Of a stretch of 64,000 bases of DNA, positions 26,046-35,025 are shown piece after piece; within the stretch, counting starts at the first letter, position 1; every line of letters starts with the position of its first letter. Origin of the DNA: RPQJ01 sp963746325 (GTDB lineage Bacteria > Pseudomonadota > Gammaproteobacteria > Steroidobacterales > Steroidobacteraceae); assembly GCA_963746325.1 (NCBI GenBank), contig CAVVBC010000001.1, positions 1-64,000 on the forward strand, given 5' to 3'. The position numbers were made by a program, and so were the translations under genes. The notes beneath the pieces were generated by a model. That model was not told where the DNA came from. It ran no database searches and saw only the letters and a program-made list of their open reading frames with translations.

Positions 26046-26070
26046 GACCCCGGTCCAGGCCGGGGTCTTT
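26046..26070 (+). terminator. Rho-independent terminator
   Basis: GACCCCGG / CCGGGGTC, an 8-bp stem with a six-base loop followed by TTTC, 22 bases after the stop of the secreted protein. Confidence 0.75.
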
Positions 26071-26208
26071 CGGAGCAGCAGGCAATGGAGCGAGGGGCCG
26101 CTTCTGGCCGCACTCGGAAACTGCCGAAGGTCTGCTTTTCCTGGTCGCGGCGAGCGACCGGGACCCGCCACTGCATTCCTACCAGTCTCTAGTCTCCTAG
26201 TCCCTTCC

Positions 26209-26676
26209 TCACCCTCTTCCCGAACTCCCGAATCCGCCCGCGCCACGATCGGTCGCGGCGAACTCGTCGACCACTTCGAAGTCGACCTGCACGACTGGCA
26301 CCACGACCATCTGCGCGATGCGTTCGCCGGGCTCGATCGTGAACGGCGTCTGGCCACGGTTCCAGCACGAGACCATCACCTGGCCCTGGTAATCCGAATC
26401 GATCAGGCCGACGAGATTGCCGAGCACGATGCCGTGCTTGTGGCCGAGGCCCGAGCGCGGCAAGAGCACTGCGGCGAGGCCCGGGTCTGCAACGTAGACT
26501 GCAATTCCCGTGGGGATGAGGTGAGTCTGCCCCGGCGCCAGGACGAGCGGGGAGTCGAGACACGCGCGCAAATCGAGCCCGGCAGAACCTGGGGTCGCGT
26601 AGTGCGGCAGCGGAAACTCCTTGCCGATGCGTGCGTCGAGCACACGCACCTGCAACGTGGGTCGTGCCGCGCTCAT
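26209..26676 (-). CDS. dut: Deoxyuridine 5'-triphosphate nucleotidohydrolase
   Basis: 155 residues. dUTPase motifs in order: AGLDLRA, LLPRSGLGHKHGIVLGN (phosphate/uracil contacts), IDSDYQG (catalytic Asp region), GERIAQMV and the C-terminal lid DRGAGGFGSSG. It hydrolyses dUTP to dUMP, keeping uracil out of DNA and feeding thymidylate synthesis. The start ATG at 26676 overlaps the coaBC stop (ATGA), so the pair is coupled as in other gammaproteobacteria. Confidence 0.97.
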   Translation of the reverse strand: MSAARPTLQVRVLDARIGKEFPLPHYATPGSAGLDLRACLDSPLVLAPGQTHLIPTGIAVYVADPGLAAVLLPRSGLGHKHGIVLGNLVGLIDSDYQGQVMVSCWNRGQTPFTIEPGERIAQMVVVPVVQVDFEVVDEFAATDRGAGGFGSSGRG

Positions 26677-27896
26677 GGTTTCCTGCTGCCTGCGAAACGC
26701 TCCGCGATCACGTCGATCAGCGAGCCGGCCAGCTGACACTTGGGCGCGCGCTCGAGTTCGCGCTTGCCACCGGCCCAGTACACCGTGAGTGCGTTGTCGT
26801 CGCAGTCGAAGGCCAGGCCTTCGCCCACCTGGTTCGCAGCAATCATGTCCAGTTTCTTGCCTTCGAGTTTGGCCAGCGCATTGCGCTCGACGTTCTGCGT
26901 CTCGGCCGCGAAGCCCACCACGAACGGACGCGGCGAGCCCGCCGCCACCGTCGCGAGGATGTCGGGCGTACGCGCAAGCTGCAGCGACAGTTCGTCGCTG
27001 GTCTTCTTGATCTTGTGCGCCGCGATCTCGCGCATGCGGTAGTCCGATACCGCCGCCGCCGCAATGAAGATGTCCGTGTCGGCAATCTCCGCCTGCACCG
27101 CATTCATCATCTGCTCGGCCGTCTCGACGTCGACTCGCTTCAGGCCGGGTGGCGTGGGCACGTTGACGGGCCCGCTCACGATGACGACGTCGGCACCGGC
27201 GTCGCGCGCCGCTTCGGCGACCGCATAGCCCATCTTGCCCGAGCTGCGATTGGTGATGAAGCGCACCGGATCGATGCGTTCGCGCGTCGGCCCGGCCGTG
27301 ACGACCACCTTGCGGCCACGCAGCGGCAAGTTGTCGTCGGGGCGGCGTGGCGCTGCGAACAGCGCGTCGACGATGGCCTGCGGCTCGACCATGCGGCCGG
27401 CGCCGGTTTCGCCACAGGCCTGCGCGCCGTCGGCGGGACCGAGAATCGTGAAGCCGCGCTGGCGCAACGCAGCGACGTTGGCCTGCGTGGCGGCGTTCGA
27501 CCACATCAACCGGTTCATGGCGGGAGCGACGACGATCGGGGCGTCCGTCGCGAGGCACAACGTGGAGAGCAGGTCGTCCGCCAGGCCGTGCGCGAGGCGC
27601 GCGATGAAATCAGCCGTCGCCGGCGCGATCACGATGCGTTGCGGCCAGCGCGCCAGTTCGATGTGCCCCATCGCGGCTTCGGCGGCGGCATCCCACAAGT
27701 CGGTGCGCACGGGCCGTCCGGAGAGCGCCTGGAACGTGAGCGGCGTGACGAACTCGCGCGCGCCCGCGGTCATCACGACCTGGACGTCCGCGCCCCTCTC
27801 CATGAGACGGCGCGTGAGTTCGGCGCTCTTGTACGCGGCGATCCCGCCGGTGACCCCGAGCACGACGCGCATCGATGGCGTTTCTGCGACTGGCAT
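26673..27896 (-). CDS. coaBC: Bifunctional CoaBC (PPC synthetase/decarboxylase)
   Basis: 407 residues. The CoaC flavoprotein half has VTGGIAAYKSAEL, the catalytic His in MGHIELARW, PATADFIARLAHG and APAMNRLMW. The CoaB half begins about residue 190, with VVTAGPTRERIDPVRFITNR, SSGKMGYAVA, AAVSDYR and KIKK. Together they condense 4'-phosphopantothenate with Cys and decarboxylate the product in CoA synthesis. An alternative start eight codons in (MRVVLGV) is plausible. Operon with dut. Confidence 0.96.
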   Translation of the reverse strand: MPVAETPSMRVVLGVTGGIAAYKSAELTRRLMERGADVQVVMTAGAREFVTPLTFQALSGRPVRTDLWDAAAEAAMGHIELARWPQRIVIAPATADFIARLAHGLADDLLSTLCLATDAPIVVAPAMNRLMWSNAATQANVAALRQRGFTILGPADGAQACGETGAGRMVEPQAIVDALFAAPRRPDDNLPLRGRKVVVTAGPTRERIDPVRFITNRSSGKMGYAVAEAARDAGADVVIVSGPVNVPTPPGLKRVDVETAEQMMNAVQAEIADTDIFIAAAAVSDYRMREIAAHKIKKTSDELSLQLARTPDILATVAAGSPRPFVVGFAAETQNVERNALAKLEGKKLDMIAANQVGEGLAFDCDDNALTVYWAGGKRELERAPKCQLAGSLIDVIAERFAGSRKP

Positions 27897-27952
27897 GGCG
27901 GACGATTATGGGGGTGGAGCCCGCGCCGCGGCAAAGCGGCAAGCCGCAAAAT

Positions 27953-27972
27953 CACCTGCGATGTCGCAGGTG
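27953..27972. repeat. 20-base perfect palindrome upstream of coaBC
   Basis: CACCTGCGA-TG-TCGCAGGTG, 9-bp arms, lies 57 bases upstream of coaBC and downstream of mutM. It could be a hairpin or a dimeric regulator site. No T-run follows on either strand. Confidence 0.5.
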
Positions 27973-28003
27973 GTCTCAGGTCATAACCGGCGGCGCTGGA
28001 AAA

Positions 28004-28052
28004 CCCTCACCCGGCCTGCGGCCGACCTCTCCCGCAAGCGGGCGAGGTGGGG
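28004..28052. repeat. REP-like CCTCTCCCGC hairpin, copy 1
   Basis: CCCTCACCCGGCCTGCGGCC is followed by GACCTCTCCCGC-AAGC-GGGCGAGGTGGGG, two nested palindromic segments. It is the inverse of the element at 51232 and related to 37733. It lies just after the mutM stop. Such palindromes are widespread in high-GC proteobacteria and can act in termination or transcript protection. Confidence 0.7.
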
Positions 28053-28057
28053 ACCGG

Positions 28058-28874
28058 CTATTTCTGGCAGGTGGGGCAGAAATAGGTCGACCGCTGGCCC
28101 TGCACCAGGTGACGGATCGGCGTAGCGCACTGCCGGCACGGCTCGCCGGCTCGCTCGTAGACGAAGAGCTGCTGGCGAAAATAGCCGGGCGTGCCGTCCG
28201 TGTTGACGTAATCGCGCAGCGTCGTGCCGCCCTGCTGGATCGCCTCGCCGAGCACCTGCCGAATCGACGTCACGATGCGCTGCCATTCCGCGGCCTTGAT
28301 GCGTCCGGCGGCGCGCCGGGGCCGGATTCCGGCGCGGAACAGGGCCTCGCTCGCGTAGATGTTGCCGACGCCGACGACCACGTGCTGATCCATCAGGAAC
28401 AGCTTCACAGCAGCCTTGCGGCGGCGGGCACGGGTGGCGAGGTACTCCGCGGTGAGCGCGTCCTCGAGCGGTTCGGGCCCCAGCGCGGCAAGCAACGGAT
28501 GCTCGTCGACGGGGCCGGTGCACCACAGCAGGCTGCCGAAGCGGCGCGGGTCGTTGAAGCGCAGGCACTGCCCGGAATCGAGCACGAGGTCGTAGTGGTC
28601 GTGCAGCAGGCGCGGCGACCCGGCAGGCATCACGCGCAGGCTGCCGGACATGCCCAGGTGCGCGATCAGCGAGCCGCGGTCGAGGTCGAGCAGCAGGTAC
28701 TTGGCCCGGCGCCGCACGTCGTGCACGCGCTGGCCTGCCAGTTCCTGCGACCAGGCCGGGTTCGACCGGCCAGCGCAAGCGCGGCTCGCGCAGGTCGAAC
28801 GCGGTGATCGTGCGACCGACCACGGCATCACGCACGCCGCGGCGGGTGGTTTCGACTTCTGGCAGCTCCGGCAT
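28058..28874 (-). pseudogene. mutM: Formamidopyrimidine-DNA glycosylase MutM, frameshifted
   Basis: The N-terminus PELPEVETTRRGVRD (catalytic Pro2 and Glu3) reads from 28874. After LRWPV near 28770 the frame shifts by one base and the rest continues as LAGQRVHDVRRRAKYLLLDL, HLGMSGSL, NDPRRFGSLLW, VVGVGNIYASE and the zinc finger CRQCATPIRHLVQGQRST-YFCPTC. Apart from one surplus base the gene is full length (about 272 residues) with all catalytic parts. It excises 8-oxoguanine. A one-base assembly error or a recent mutation; the latter would give a mutator tendency. Confidence 0.9.
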
Positions 28875-28935
28875 GGCTCGGGACGGTCTCCTGTAACAGG
28901 TGAATGTCCCCTATTTCGCCAGCGGGTGCCGCACA

Positions 28936-28960
28936 AACGAAAAACCCGCCAATGGCGGGT
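28936..28960 (-). terminator. Rho-independent terminator after rpmG
   Basis: Minus strand: ACCCGCC-ATT-GGCGGGT followed by TTTTTCGTTTG. It lies 28 bases past the rpmG stop and ends the rpmB-rpmG transcript. Confidence 0.9.
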
Positions 28961-28987
28961 CTTTCTGCAGCAAGCGCGGACCAAGGA

Positions 28988-29143
28988 TTACTTGATCTTC
29001 GCTTCCTTGTAGGCCACGTGCTTGCGGACCTTGGGGTCGAATTTCTTGACCTCGAGCTTCTCCGGGTGGAGACGCTTGTTCTTGGTCGTCGTGTAGAAGT
29101 GGCCGGTGCCGGCGGTCGAAACGAGTTTGATCTTGTCGCGCAT
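28988..29143 (-). CDS. rpmG: 50S ribosomal protein L33
   Basis: 51 residues, read by hand: MRDKIKLVSTAGTGHFYTTT, then KNKRLHPEKLEVKKFDPKVR and KHVAYKEAKIK. This is the zinc-free (Cys-less) L33 form. It lies 27 bases downstream of rpmB in the usual rpmB-rpmG operon. Confidence 0.97.
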   Translation of the reverse strand: MRDKIKLVSTAGTGHFYTTTKNKRLHPEKLEVKKFDPKVRKHVAYKEAKIK

Positions 29144-29170
29144 TTGAGTGACTCCTGCGGCTTAACGCCG

Positions 29171-29407
29171 TCAGACCTTGACGCCCTGGGCGCGGAGCTC
29201 GCTGACGACGACTTCGATGCCCTTCTTGTCGATCGTGCGCATGGCATTGCCGGACACGCGCAGGCTGACCCAGCGCTTTTCCGTCTCGAGCCAGAAACGC
29301 TGCGTGTGCAGGTTCGGCAGGAAGCGGCGGCGCTTGCGGTTGTTGGCGTGCGAAACGGTGTTGCCGCTCATCGGCCGCTTGCCGGTGACCTGACAGACTT
29401 TCGACAT
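29171..29407 (-). CDS. rpmB: 50S ribosomal protein L28
   Basis: 78 residues: MSKVCQVTGKRPMSGNTVSH, NNRKRRRFLPNLHTQRFW and VSLRVSGNAMRTIDKKG are standard L28. First gene of the rpmB-rpmG operon; full length and intact. Confidence 0.98.
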   Translation of the reverse strand: MSKVCQVTGKRPMSGNTVSHANNRKRRRFLPNLHTQRFWLETEKRWVSLRVSGNAMRTIDKKGIEVVVSELRAQGVKV

Positions 29408-29510
29408 GGTGCTGAATCCTGTGACAGTCGGGCCGGCCGAAGGGCGGACCCCGTAAACGAGCCGCGTTTTATACCAGTCCGTCTCCGCCGAGGCAAGCGG
29501 TGGCGGACGA

Positions 29511-29606
29511 GGGGCTAGGGGCTAGTCAGAGGGGCAGCTGCAGCATCCGCTCGATCTGCACCTCCGACCAGCCCCTAACCCCTAACCCCTAACCCCTTGT
29601 CCCTAA
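29511..29606. repeat. Inverted GGGGYTA heptamer element, copy B
   Basis: Left arm GGGGCTAGGGGCTAG (29511-29525). The core is 45 bases with inverted ends TCAGAGGGGCAG (29526-29537) and CTGCACCTCCGA (29556-29567). The right arm holds three to four CCCCTAA units, then a degenerate CCCTTGTCCCTAA. The radC stop codon (TAG on minus, 29603-29605) lies in the last unit. Confidence 0.82.
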
Positions 29607-30286
29607 AGGAGCCCCCGTTCGGCGAAGGAAACGCACGGCCCATCCCCCACGACGATGTGGTCGAGCACCCGGATGTCCACCAGGGCGAGCGCGTCGCGCA
29701 GGCGCCCGGTGATCAATTCGTCGGCCTGGCTTGGCTCGGCGATCCCGGACGGGTGGTTGTGGGCCAGGATCACCGCCGCGGCGTTGCGGGTGAGAGCCAG
29801 CTTGACGACCTCGCGCGGATGCACGCTGGCGCCGTCTATCGTGCCCCGAAAAACCTCCTCAAAAGCAATGAATCGGTGGCGATTGTCCAGAAAAAGACAG
29901 CAAAATACCTCATGTTCGCGATCCCGGAGGCGTGCCCGCAGGAACTCCCGGGTGGCGCGGGGATTGGCCAGCGGCGGACCCGCGGACATCTGTTCGGCAT
30001 AGTGCCGTCGCGACAGCTCCAGCGCCGCCTGCAGCAGCGCGTATTTGGCCGCGCCCAGGCCGGGCGTCCGGCAGACCGCATCGCGCTCGGCCGTCAACAG
30101 TCCGCGGACCGACCGGAACTCGCCCAGGAGCATGCGCGCCGTGTCGACGGCGGTGCGGCCGCGAGTGCCGGTCTGCAGCAGGATCGCGAGCAACTCGGCC
30201 TCGGAGAGCGCCGGCGCGCCAAGCTTCAGCAACTTCTCGCGTGGACGTTCGGATTCGGGCCACAAGGGCAGCGGCAGCGATGACAT
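29603..30286 (-). CDS. radC: RadC-family JAMM/MPN domain protein
   Basis: 227 residues. The N-terminal helix-hairpin-helix part contains ERPREKLLKLGAPALSEAEL, AILLQTGTRGRTAVD and TPGLGAAKYALLQAALELS. The C-terminal JAMM domain carries the metal motif VILAHNHPSGIAEPSQAD and an upstream Glu. Named for DNA repair, the family's role is unsettled. Position beside rpmBG and coaBC is conserved in gammaproteobacteria. The stop codon comes from a heptamer repeat element. Confidence 0.95.
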   Translation of the reverse strand: MSSLPLPLWPESERPREKLLKLGAPALSEAELLAILLQTGTRGRTAVDTARMLLGEFRSVRGLLTAERDAVCRTPGLGAAKYALLQAALELSRRHYAEQMSAGPPLANPRATREFLRARLRDREHEVFCCLFLDNRHRFIAFEEVFRGTIDGASVHPREVVKLALTRNAAAVILAHNHPSGIAEPSQADELITGRLRDALALVDIRVLDHIVVGDGPCVSFAERGLL

Positions 30287-30394
30287 CGGGGCTCCTCGAC
30301 TGGAGCGCCATGTTCGTGCCTGCCGGCTGCGGGTACACGGGGCATAAGCGGCGGAAGCGCGGTGAAATGGCCGCTCGGCCCGGGCTGAATCCCG

Positions 30395-30886
30395 CTACAG
30401 CGCCTGCTTGGCGAAACGCGCCTGCAGGGCCGCAGCCACCGCGGGGTGCACGAACTCCGTGATGTCGCCACCCAGGCTCGCGATCTCGCGGATGAGCGTC
30501 GACGAAATGAAATTGAACTGCTCGGTGGGCGTAAGAAACACCGTTTCGACCTGGTCCGTCAGGTGACGGCTCATGGTGGCGAGCTGGAATTCGAACTCGA
30601 AATCAGACACCGCGCGCAGGCCACGCATCATCACGTTCAGGCCGTTGACGCGCGCGAACTCGACGGTGAGGCCCGTGTACCCCATGACTTCGACGTTGGG
30701 CAGGTCGCCGAGCACGATCTTGACCAGCTCGATGCGCTTCTCGAGCGGGAACAGCGGGGCCTTGCCCGGGTTCGCCGCGATCGCGACCACGACCTTGTCG
30801 AAGATGCGGCTGGCCCGCCGCACGAGGTCGTTGTGCCCGTTCGTGAACGGATCGAACGTGCCCGGATACATCGCGCGACTGCCCAT
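30395..30886 (-). CDS. coaD: Phosphopantetheine adenylyltransferase
   Basis: 163 residues. The nucleotidyltransferase motif YPGTFDPFTNGHNDLV (T/HxGH site) is followed by VVVAIAANPGKAPLF, VMMRGLRAVSDFEFE and the ISSTLIRE motif. It makes dephospho-CoA. Start taken at the ATG 30886, five codons before the MYPG of some homologues. rsmD lies 37 bases upstream on the same strand, a conserved pair. Confidence 0.96.
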   Translation of the reverse strand: MGSRAMYPGTFDPFTNGHNDLVRRASRIFDKVVVAIAANPGKAPLFPLEKRIELVKIVLGDLPNVEVMGYTGLTVEFARVNGLNVMMRGLRAVSDFEFEFQLATMSRHLTDQVETVFLTPTEQFNFISSTLIREIASLGGDITEFVHPAVAAALQARFAKQAL

Positions 30887-30923
30887 GCGGTTCCTTCTGC
30901 CCCGCGACTTGCGGGTATTTTTT

Positions 30924-31607
30924 CTAGAGGGGCCCGTGGGCCCGGCGAGCGAGATGATAGCCGACCTCGCCGGCGCGCTTGGCCCGGAGCAGTTCCCAGC
31001 CGGGCGGCACGGCCGGCACGCCCCGGTCCGCGGCGTCCTCGAGGTAAACCCAGGCGCGGGGGGCGAGACAGCCGCTGCGGTCGAGCCGGGCCATCGCCTC
31101 ACCCAGCAGCGCCTGGCCATAGGGCGGATCGATGAATACGATGTCGAACTGCGGCCCGGGCCGTTGCTCCATTTGCCCCAGCCAGGCGAAGGCATCGCAC
31201 TGTTCGACGCGGCCGCGACTGCAATCCAGCTTGGCCAAAGCTTCATTGATGGCTCGCGCGGCGACCGCGTCGCGCTCGACGAACACGGCCTCTGCGGCGC
31301 CACGCGACAGCGCCTCGATCCCAAGCGCACCGCTGCCCGCAAACAGGTCGAGGCAGCGACGCCCGGCGAGTTCGAACTGCAACCAGTTGAACAGGGTTTC
31401 CCGGACTCGGTCCGGAGTGGGCCGCAAGCCGTCGCCGTGTGGGAAATGCAGCTTGCGACCACGCCATTCGCCCCCGATGATTCGCACTTCGGAGCGACCG
31501 CCGCCAGCGGCTGTCGCGTGGCGTGTCGGGGGACCGCCCGCCGGACCGTTTGTTGCGTCTGCAAAACGGCCCGTCCGCGGGGTTTCCGGGCGCTTGTTGC
31601 GCGGCAT
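30924..31607 (-). CDS. rsmD: 16S rRNA (guanine966-N2)-methyltransferase RsmD
   Basis: 227 residues. The first 35 residues are a basic, Pro/Gly-rich extension. Family motifs then follow: VRIIGGEWRGRKL, RPTPDRVRETLFNWL, CLDLFAGSGALGIEALSRGA (SAM site) and FDIVFIDPPYG (catalytic DPPY). It methylates G966 of 16S rRNA. The true start may lie after the extension. Confidence 0.95.
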   Translation of the reverse strand: MPRNKRPETPRTGRFADATNGPAGGPPTRHATAAGGGRSEVRIIGGEWRGRKLHFPHGDGLRPTPDRVRETLFNWLQFELAGRRCLDLFAGSGALGIEALSRGAAEAVFVERDAVAARAINEALAKLDCSRGRVEQCDAFAWLGQMEQRPGPQFDIVFIDPPYGQALLGEAMARLDRSGCLAPRAWVYLEDAADRGVPAVPPGWELLRAKRAGEVGYHLARRAHGPL

Positions 31608-31684
31608 CGTCAGGCGAGCGTAGGCTTCGTGAAGATCATTAATAGGCGCGATGCTACGCGCGGATTTTACTGAGGGGAAAGCAA

Positions 31685-33883
31685 ATGTTCGAGTCCAGGA
31701 ACAGGCTGTTCGCGTCCGCGCTCGCGGTTGCGTTGGCAGGGATCGCGCTAGGCGGGTGCCATGCCACGACTGACGGTCCAGAGTCGCCGCCGCCGCCGAC
31801 GGAAGTCGCCTTCGCGAAGTTCGATATCAACCTCGCGGCGTCGGTCCTCGAAGTGCCGTATCCGTACGATCTTTACTTCGCGATCCCGGGCGCTCCGGTG
31901 GACGGCACCCTCAACCTCCCCACGCTCCCGTGGCGCAGCGCTGCAATGCAAGCGGCGCTGAACTCGCAGGACGGCTGGTCCACGACTGCGTCTTTGACGA
32001 CGGGCTTCTCGTTGCCCATCGATCCGGCGTCCATCAGTGCCAGCTCCGTGAAAATCGTGAAGCTGTGGCTGGACCCGACCACCAAGGCGCCCGCCACCAA
32101 CCCGGCCTTCCTGCCCACAGGCGCGACGAGTCCGGTCGCAGGCGTGCTCACCTACGGCACTGACTTCACGGCCGACATCTCGCCGGACGTCGACAGCTCC
32201 AGCACTTTCCTGCGGATCACGCCGCTCAAGCCGCTCGCCTTCAGCACCGGCCCGGCCGTAAACAACAGCGGCCCGAACATCGGCAAGGTCCTGAACGTCG
32301 GCTACCTCGTGGTGCTGACCGACGGCCTCAAGGCCACGAACGGCTCCAACATGGGCGCAAGCACGCTCTACGATTCGTTCAAGTCGGCCCCCGCCGATTG
32401 CAGCACGATCACCGATGCGACGCTGCGGCAGCTCTGCCAGCTCACCAAGGCGCACCTCGGCATCGCGCAGGCGGTCACGGCCACGAGCCCGGCGTCGGTG
32501 ATCCTCACCTGGAGCTTCTCCACGCAGTCGATCGATGACGTGCTGGACGTCATCTCCCAGATCTCGACAGCCCAGCAGACGCTGATCGTGCCGAGCGGCC
32601 TGACGACCGCAGCGATCGGTGCCGCAGGCAAGGCGGACATCTACGTCGGCTCCACGAAGTTGTCCTACTTCCTGACGCCGCCCGCCACCGCGACGGACAG
32701 CGCGTCCGTGCTCACCAAGTTCTGGACTGCGGCCGGGCCTTCGCAGGTGCCGGGCATCGACGCGACCAGTCGGAACCTGACGATGTTCAATCCGGTGCCC
32801 GCCAAGGTCGCCGACGTGACCGTACCGATCGTCGCCTCGATTCCGAACGCCACCTCGGCCTGCCCGGGCAAGCCCGCCGCCGGTTGGCCGGTGGCGATTG
32901 TCCAGCACGGCATCACCGGCAACCGTGCGCAGGCGCTCACCATGGCCGATGCCTACGCGGATGCCTGCTTCATCGTCGTCGCGATGGACCTGCCGCTGCA
33001 CGGTATCCTGCAGGGCGATCCCACGTTCGGGGCGCTGTACTGCTCACCAACGCTGCCGCAGTGCATCGGCGCCACGGAGCGCACCTTCGACGTCGACCTC
33101 GTCAACAACACGACGGGTGCTGCCCCCCGCGACGGCAAGGTCGACGCCTCCGGCACGCACTTCATCAACCTGACGAGCCCGGCCACGGGGCGCGACAACC
33201 TGCGCCAGGCCGAGGCTGACCTCATCCAGCTCACGAAGTCGATCCCCGGCCTTGCCATCCCCCCCGGCACGCCGGCTCCGGCCGGCCCGGTGGGCGTGGA
33301 TCCGACGCGCATCAGCTTCACCGGCCTGTCGCTCGGCGCCATCGTCGGCGGCTCGCACATTCACTTCACGAATGATTTGCGCACCGCAACGCTGTCCGCT
33401 CCGGGCGGCGTGATCACCAGGCTGCTGCTCGACTCGCAGACCTTCGGCCCGCGGATCAAGGCGGGCGTGACGGGACAGCTCGTGGAAAATTCCTTCAGCT
33501 ACAACCTGTTCTTCCGCGACTTCCAGGCAGTGATCGATTCGGGCGACCCGATCAACCACATCAAGGACGCGACGGCGATGCACCCGGTCCACTTGATCAA
33601 GATACTTAATGACACGGTCGTTCCGAACAGCTCTACGGACCGGCTGATCGCGCAAGGTGGGTTGCAGAAGCTGAATACGCTCGGTCCGAATGCGGTCAGC
33701 GCGGGCAGTGGCGGCTACACGTTCTTCTCCAAAGGCTCGCACGGCTCGCTGTTCGATCCCACGGCCAGCCTCGCGGCGACGGTCGAGATGCAGCGTCAGA
33801 GCGTGCTGTTCGGCGCCTCGGCCGTGCAGCCCGGCGGTCCGTTCGTGGTCCTCACGGACCCGACGGTGCTCGACCTGAACTGA
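31685..33883 (+). CDS. Large lipase-like lipoprotein (VolA/bacterial lipase type)
   Basis: 732 residues. A lipoprotein signal peptide ends in the lipobox ALGGC (Cys about residue 24). The following acidic/proline region precedes a beta-rich N-terminal domain of the bacterial virulence-factor lipase kind (FDINLAASVLEVPYPYDLYF). The C-terminal alpha/beta hydrolase has VQHGITGNRAQAL, the nucleophile elbow FTGLSLGAIVGG, an acid region LNDTVVPNSS and a late His in SHGSLF. Probably outer-membrane anchored and facing lipid substrates; specificity unknown. GAGGGGAAAG supports the ATG at 31685. Single gene with its own terminator. Confidence 0.87.
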   Translation: MFESRNRLFASALAVALAGIALGGCHATTDGPESPPPPTEVAFAKFDINLAASVLEVPYPYDLYFAIPGAPVDGTLNLPTLPWRSAAMQAALNSQDGWSTTASLTTGFSLPIDPASISASSVKIVKLWLDPTTKAPATNPAFLPTGATSPVAGVLTYGTDFTADISPDVDSSSTFLRITPLKPLAFSTGPAVNNSGPNIGKVLNVGYLVVLTDGLKATNGSNMGASTLYDSFKSAPADCSTITDATLRQLCQLTKAHLGIAQAVTATSPASVILTWSFSTQSIDDVLDVISQISTAQQTLIVPSGLTTAAIGAAGKADIYVGSTKLSYFLTPPATATDSASVLTKFWTAAGPSQVPGIDATSRNLTMFNPVPAKVADVTVPIVASIPNATSACPGKPAAGWPVAIVQHGITGNRAQALTMADAYADACFIVVAMDLPLHGILQGDPTFGALYCSPTLPQCIGATERTFDVDLVNNTTGAAPRDGKVDASGTHFINLTSPATGRDNLRQAEADLIQLTKSIPGLAIPPGTPAPAGPVGVDPTRISFTGLSLGAIVGGSHIHFTNDLRTATLSAPGGVITRLLLDSQTFGPRIKAGVTGQLVENSFSYNLFFRDFQAVIDSGDPINHIKDATAMHPVHLIKILNDTVVPNSSTDRLIAQGGLQKLNTLGPNAVSAGSGGYTFFSKGSHGSLFDPTASLAATVEMQRQSVLFGASAVQPGGPFVVLTDPTVLDLN

Positions 33884-33905
33884 CGCGCAAACAGGTAGTG
33901 TGATC

Positions 33906-33937
33906 GAAGGGCGGGAGCGATCCCGCCCTTCTTTTTT
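33906..33937 (+). terminator. Rho-independent terminator
   Basis: GAAGGGCGGGA-GCGA-TCCCGCCCTTC, an 11-bp perfect stem, followed by six T. It separates the lipase-like gene from ftsY. Confidence 0.93.
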
Positions 33938-33987
33938 GGGGTCCGCTACAATCGCAGGCCCGTACGCCTGGACGACGACGCGACACC

Positions 33988-35025
33988 ATGGGTTTATTCG
34001 GGTTCCGGTCGAAGAAAACCAGCGAAGGCGGCCCGCCCGATGCCGAGCACGCTGCATCCGTCGTGCCTGCCGTGACCGAGGCGACGAAGCAAGGCTGGCT
34101 CGCCCGCATGCGGGCGAAGCTCAATCGCGGCGATTCGTGGCTCACCTACGATCTGGCGAACCTGCTGCCGGGCGGCAAGATCGACGAGGGCGTGCTCGAC
34201 GAACTCGAGACACGACTGATCGCCGCCGACGTCGGCATCGAGACCACAGAGAAGATCCTGGGCTCGCTGCGCGCGCGCGTGCAGCGCAAGGAACTGGCCG
34301 ACCTGGACGCGCTGCTCGCTGCGTTGCGTTCTGCCATGCTCGAGATCCTGCAGCCTGTCGCGCAGCCGCTCGTCATCGACTCCGCGCACAAGCCGTTCGT
34401 GGTGCTGGTGGTGGGCGTCAACGGCTCGGGCAAGACCACGACGATCGGCAAGCTGGCCCATCGCTATGTCGCCGAGGGGCGCAAGGTGATGCTCGCTGCC
34501 GGCGACACGTTTCGCGCCGCGGCGATCGAGCAGCTGCAGGTCTGGGGCGAACGCAACCACGTGCCGGTGATCGCGCAGGGCGCGGGCGCCGATCCCGCGG
34601 CTGTCACGTTCGATGCGTTGCAGTCCGCGCAGGCGCGCGGCATCGACATCCTGATCGCCGACACCGCAGGCCGCCTGCACACGCAGAGCAACCTGATGGA
34701 AGAACTCAAGAAGGTGCGCCGCGTGCTGGCGCGCCTCGACCCGACAGCGCCCCACGAAGTGCTGCTGGTGCTCGATGGCAGCCAGGGGCAGAACGCGCTC
34801 ACGCAGGCGCAGCAGTTCAACCAGGCCATCGGCGTCACCGGACTGGTGATGACGAAGCTCGACGGCACCGCCAAGGGCGGCATCGTGCTCGCGATCGCCG
34901 ACACCCTGAAGTTGCCCATCCGTTTCATCGGCATCGGCGAGACTGCAGCCGACTTCGACGTGTTCGACGCCGGCGCGTTCGTCGACGCCGTGCTGTCGCC
35001 CGCGCGCGCGGAATCCGCCGCATGA
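33988..35025 (+). CDS. ftsY: Signal recognition particle receptor FtsY
   Basis: 345 residues with a short A-domain. The NG GTPase motifs are VVGVNGSGKTTTIGKLA (G1), DTFRAAAIEQL, IADTAGRLHTQ (G3), MTKLDGTAKGGI (G4) and FIGIGETAADF. It docks SRP-ribosome complexes at the inner membrane. It heads the ftsY-ftsE-ftsX operon; its stop overlaps the ftsE start (ATGA). Confidence 0.97.
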   Translation: MGLFGFRSKKTSEGGPPDAEHAASVVPAVTEATKQGWLARMRAKLNRGDSWLTYDLANLLPGGKIDEGVLDELETRLIAADVGIETTEKILGSLRARVQRKELADLDALLAALRSAMLEILQPVAQPLVIDSAHKPFVVLVVGVNGSGKTTTIGKLAHRYVAEGRKVMLAAGDTFRAAAIEQLQVWGERNHVPVIAQGAGADPAAVTFDALQSAQARGIDILIADTAGRLHTQSNLMEELKKVRRVLARLDPTAPHEVLLVLDGSQGQNALTQAQQFNQAIGVTGLVMTKLDGTAKGGIVLAIADTLKLPIRFIGIGETAADFDVFDAGAFVDAVLSPARAESAA

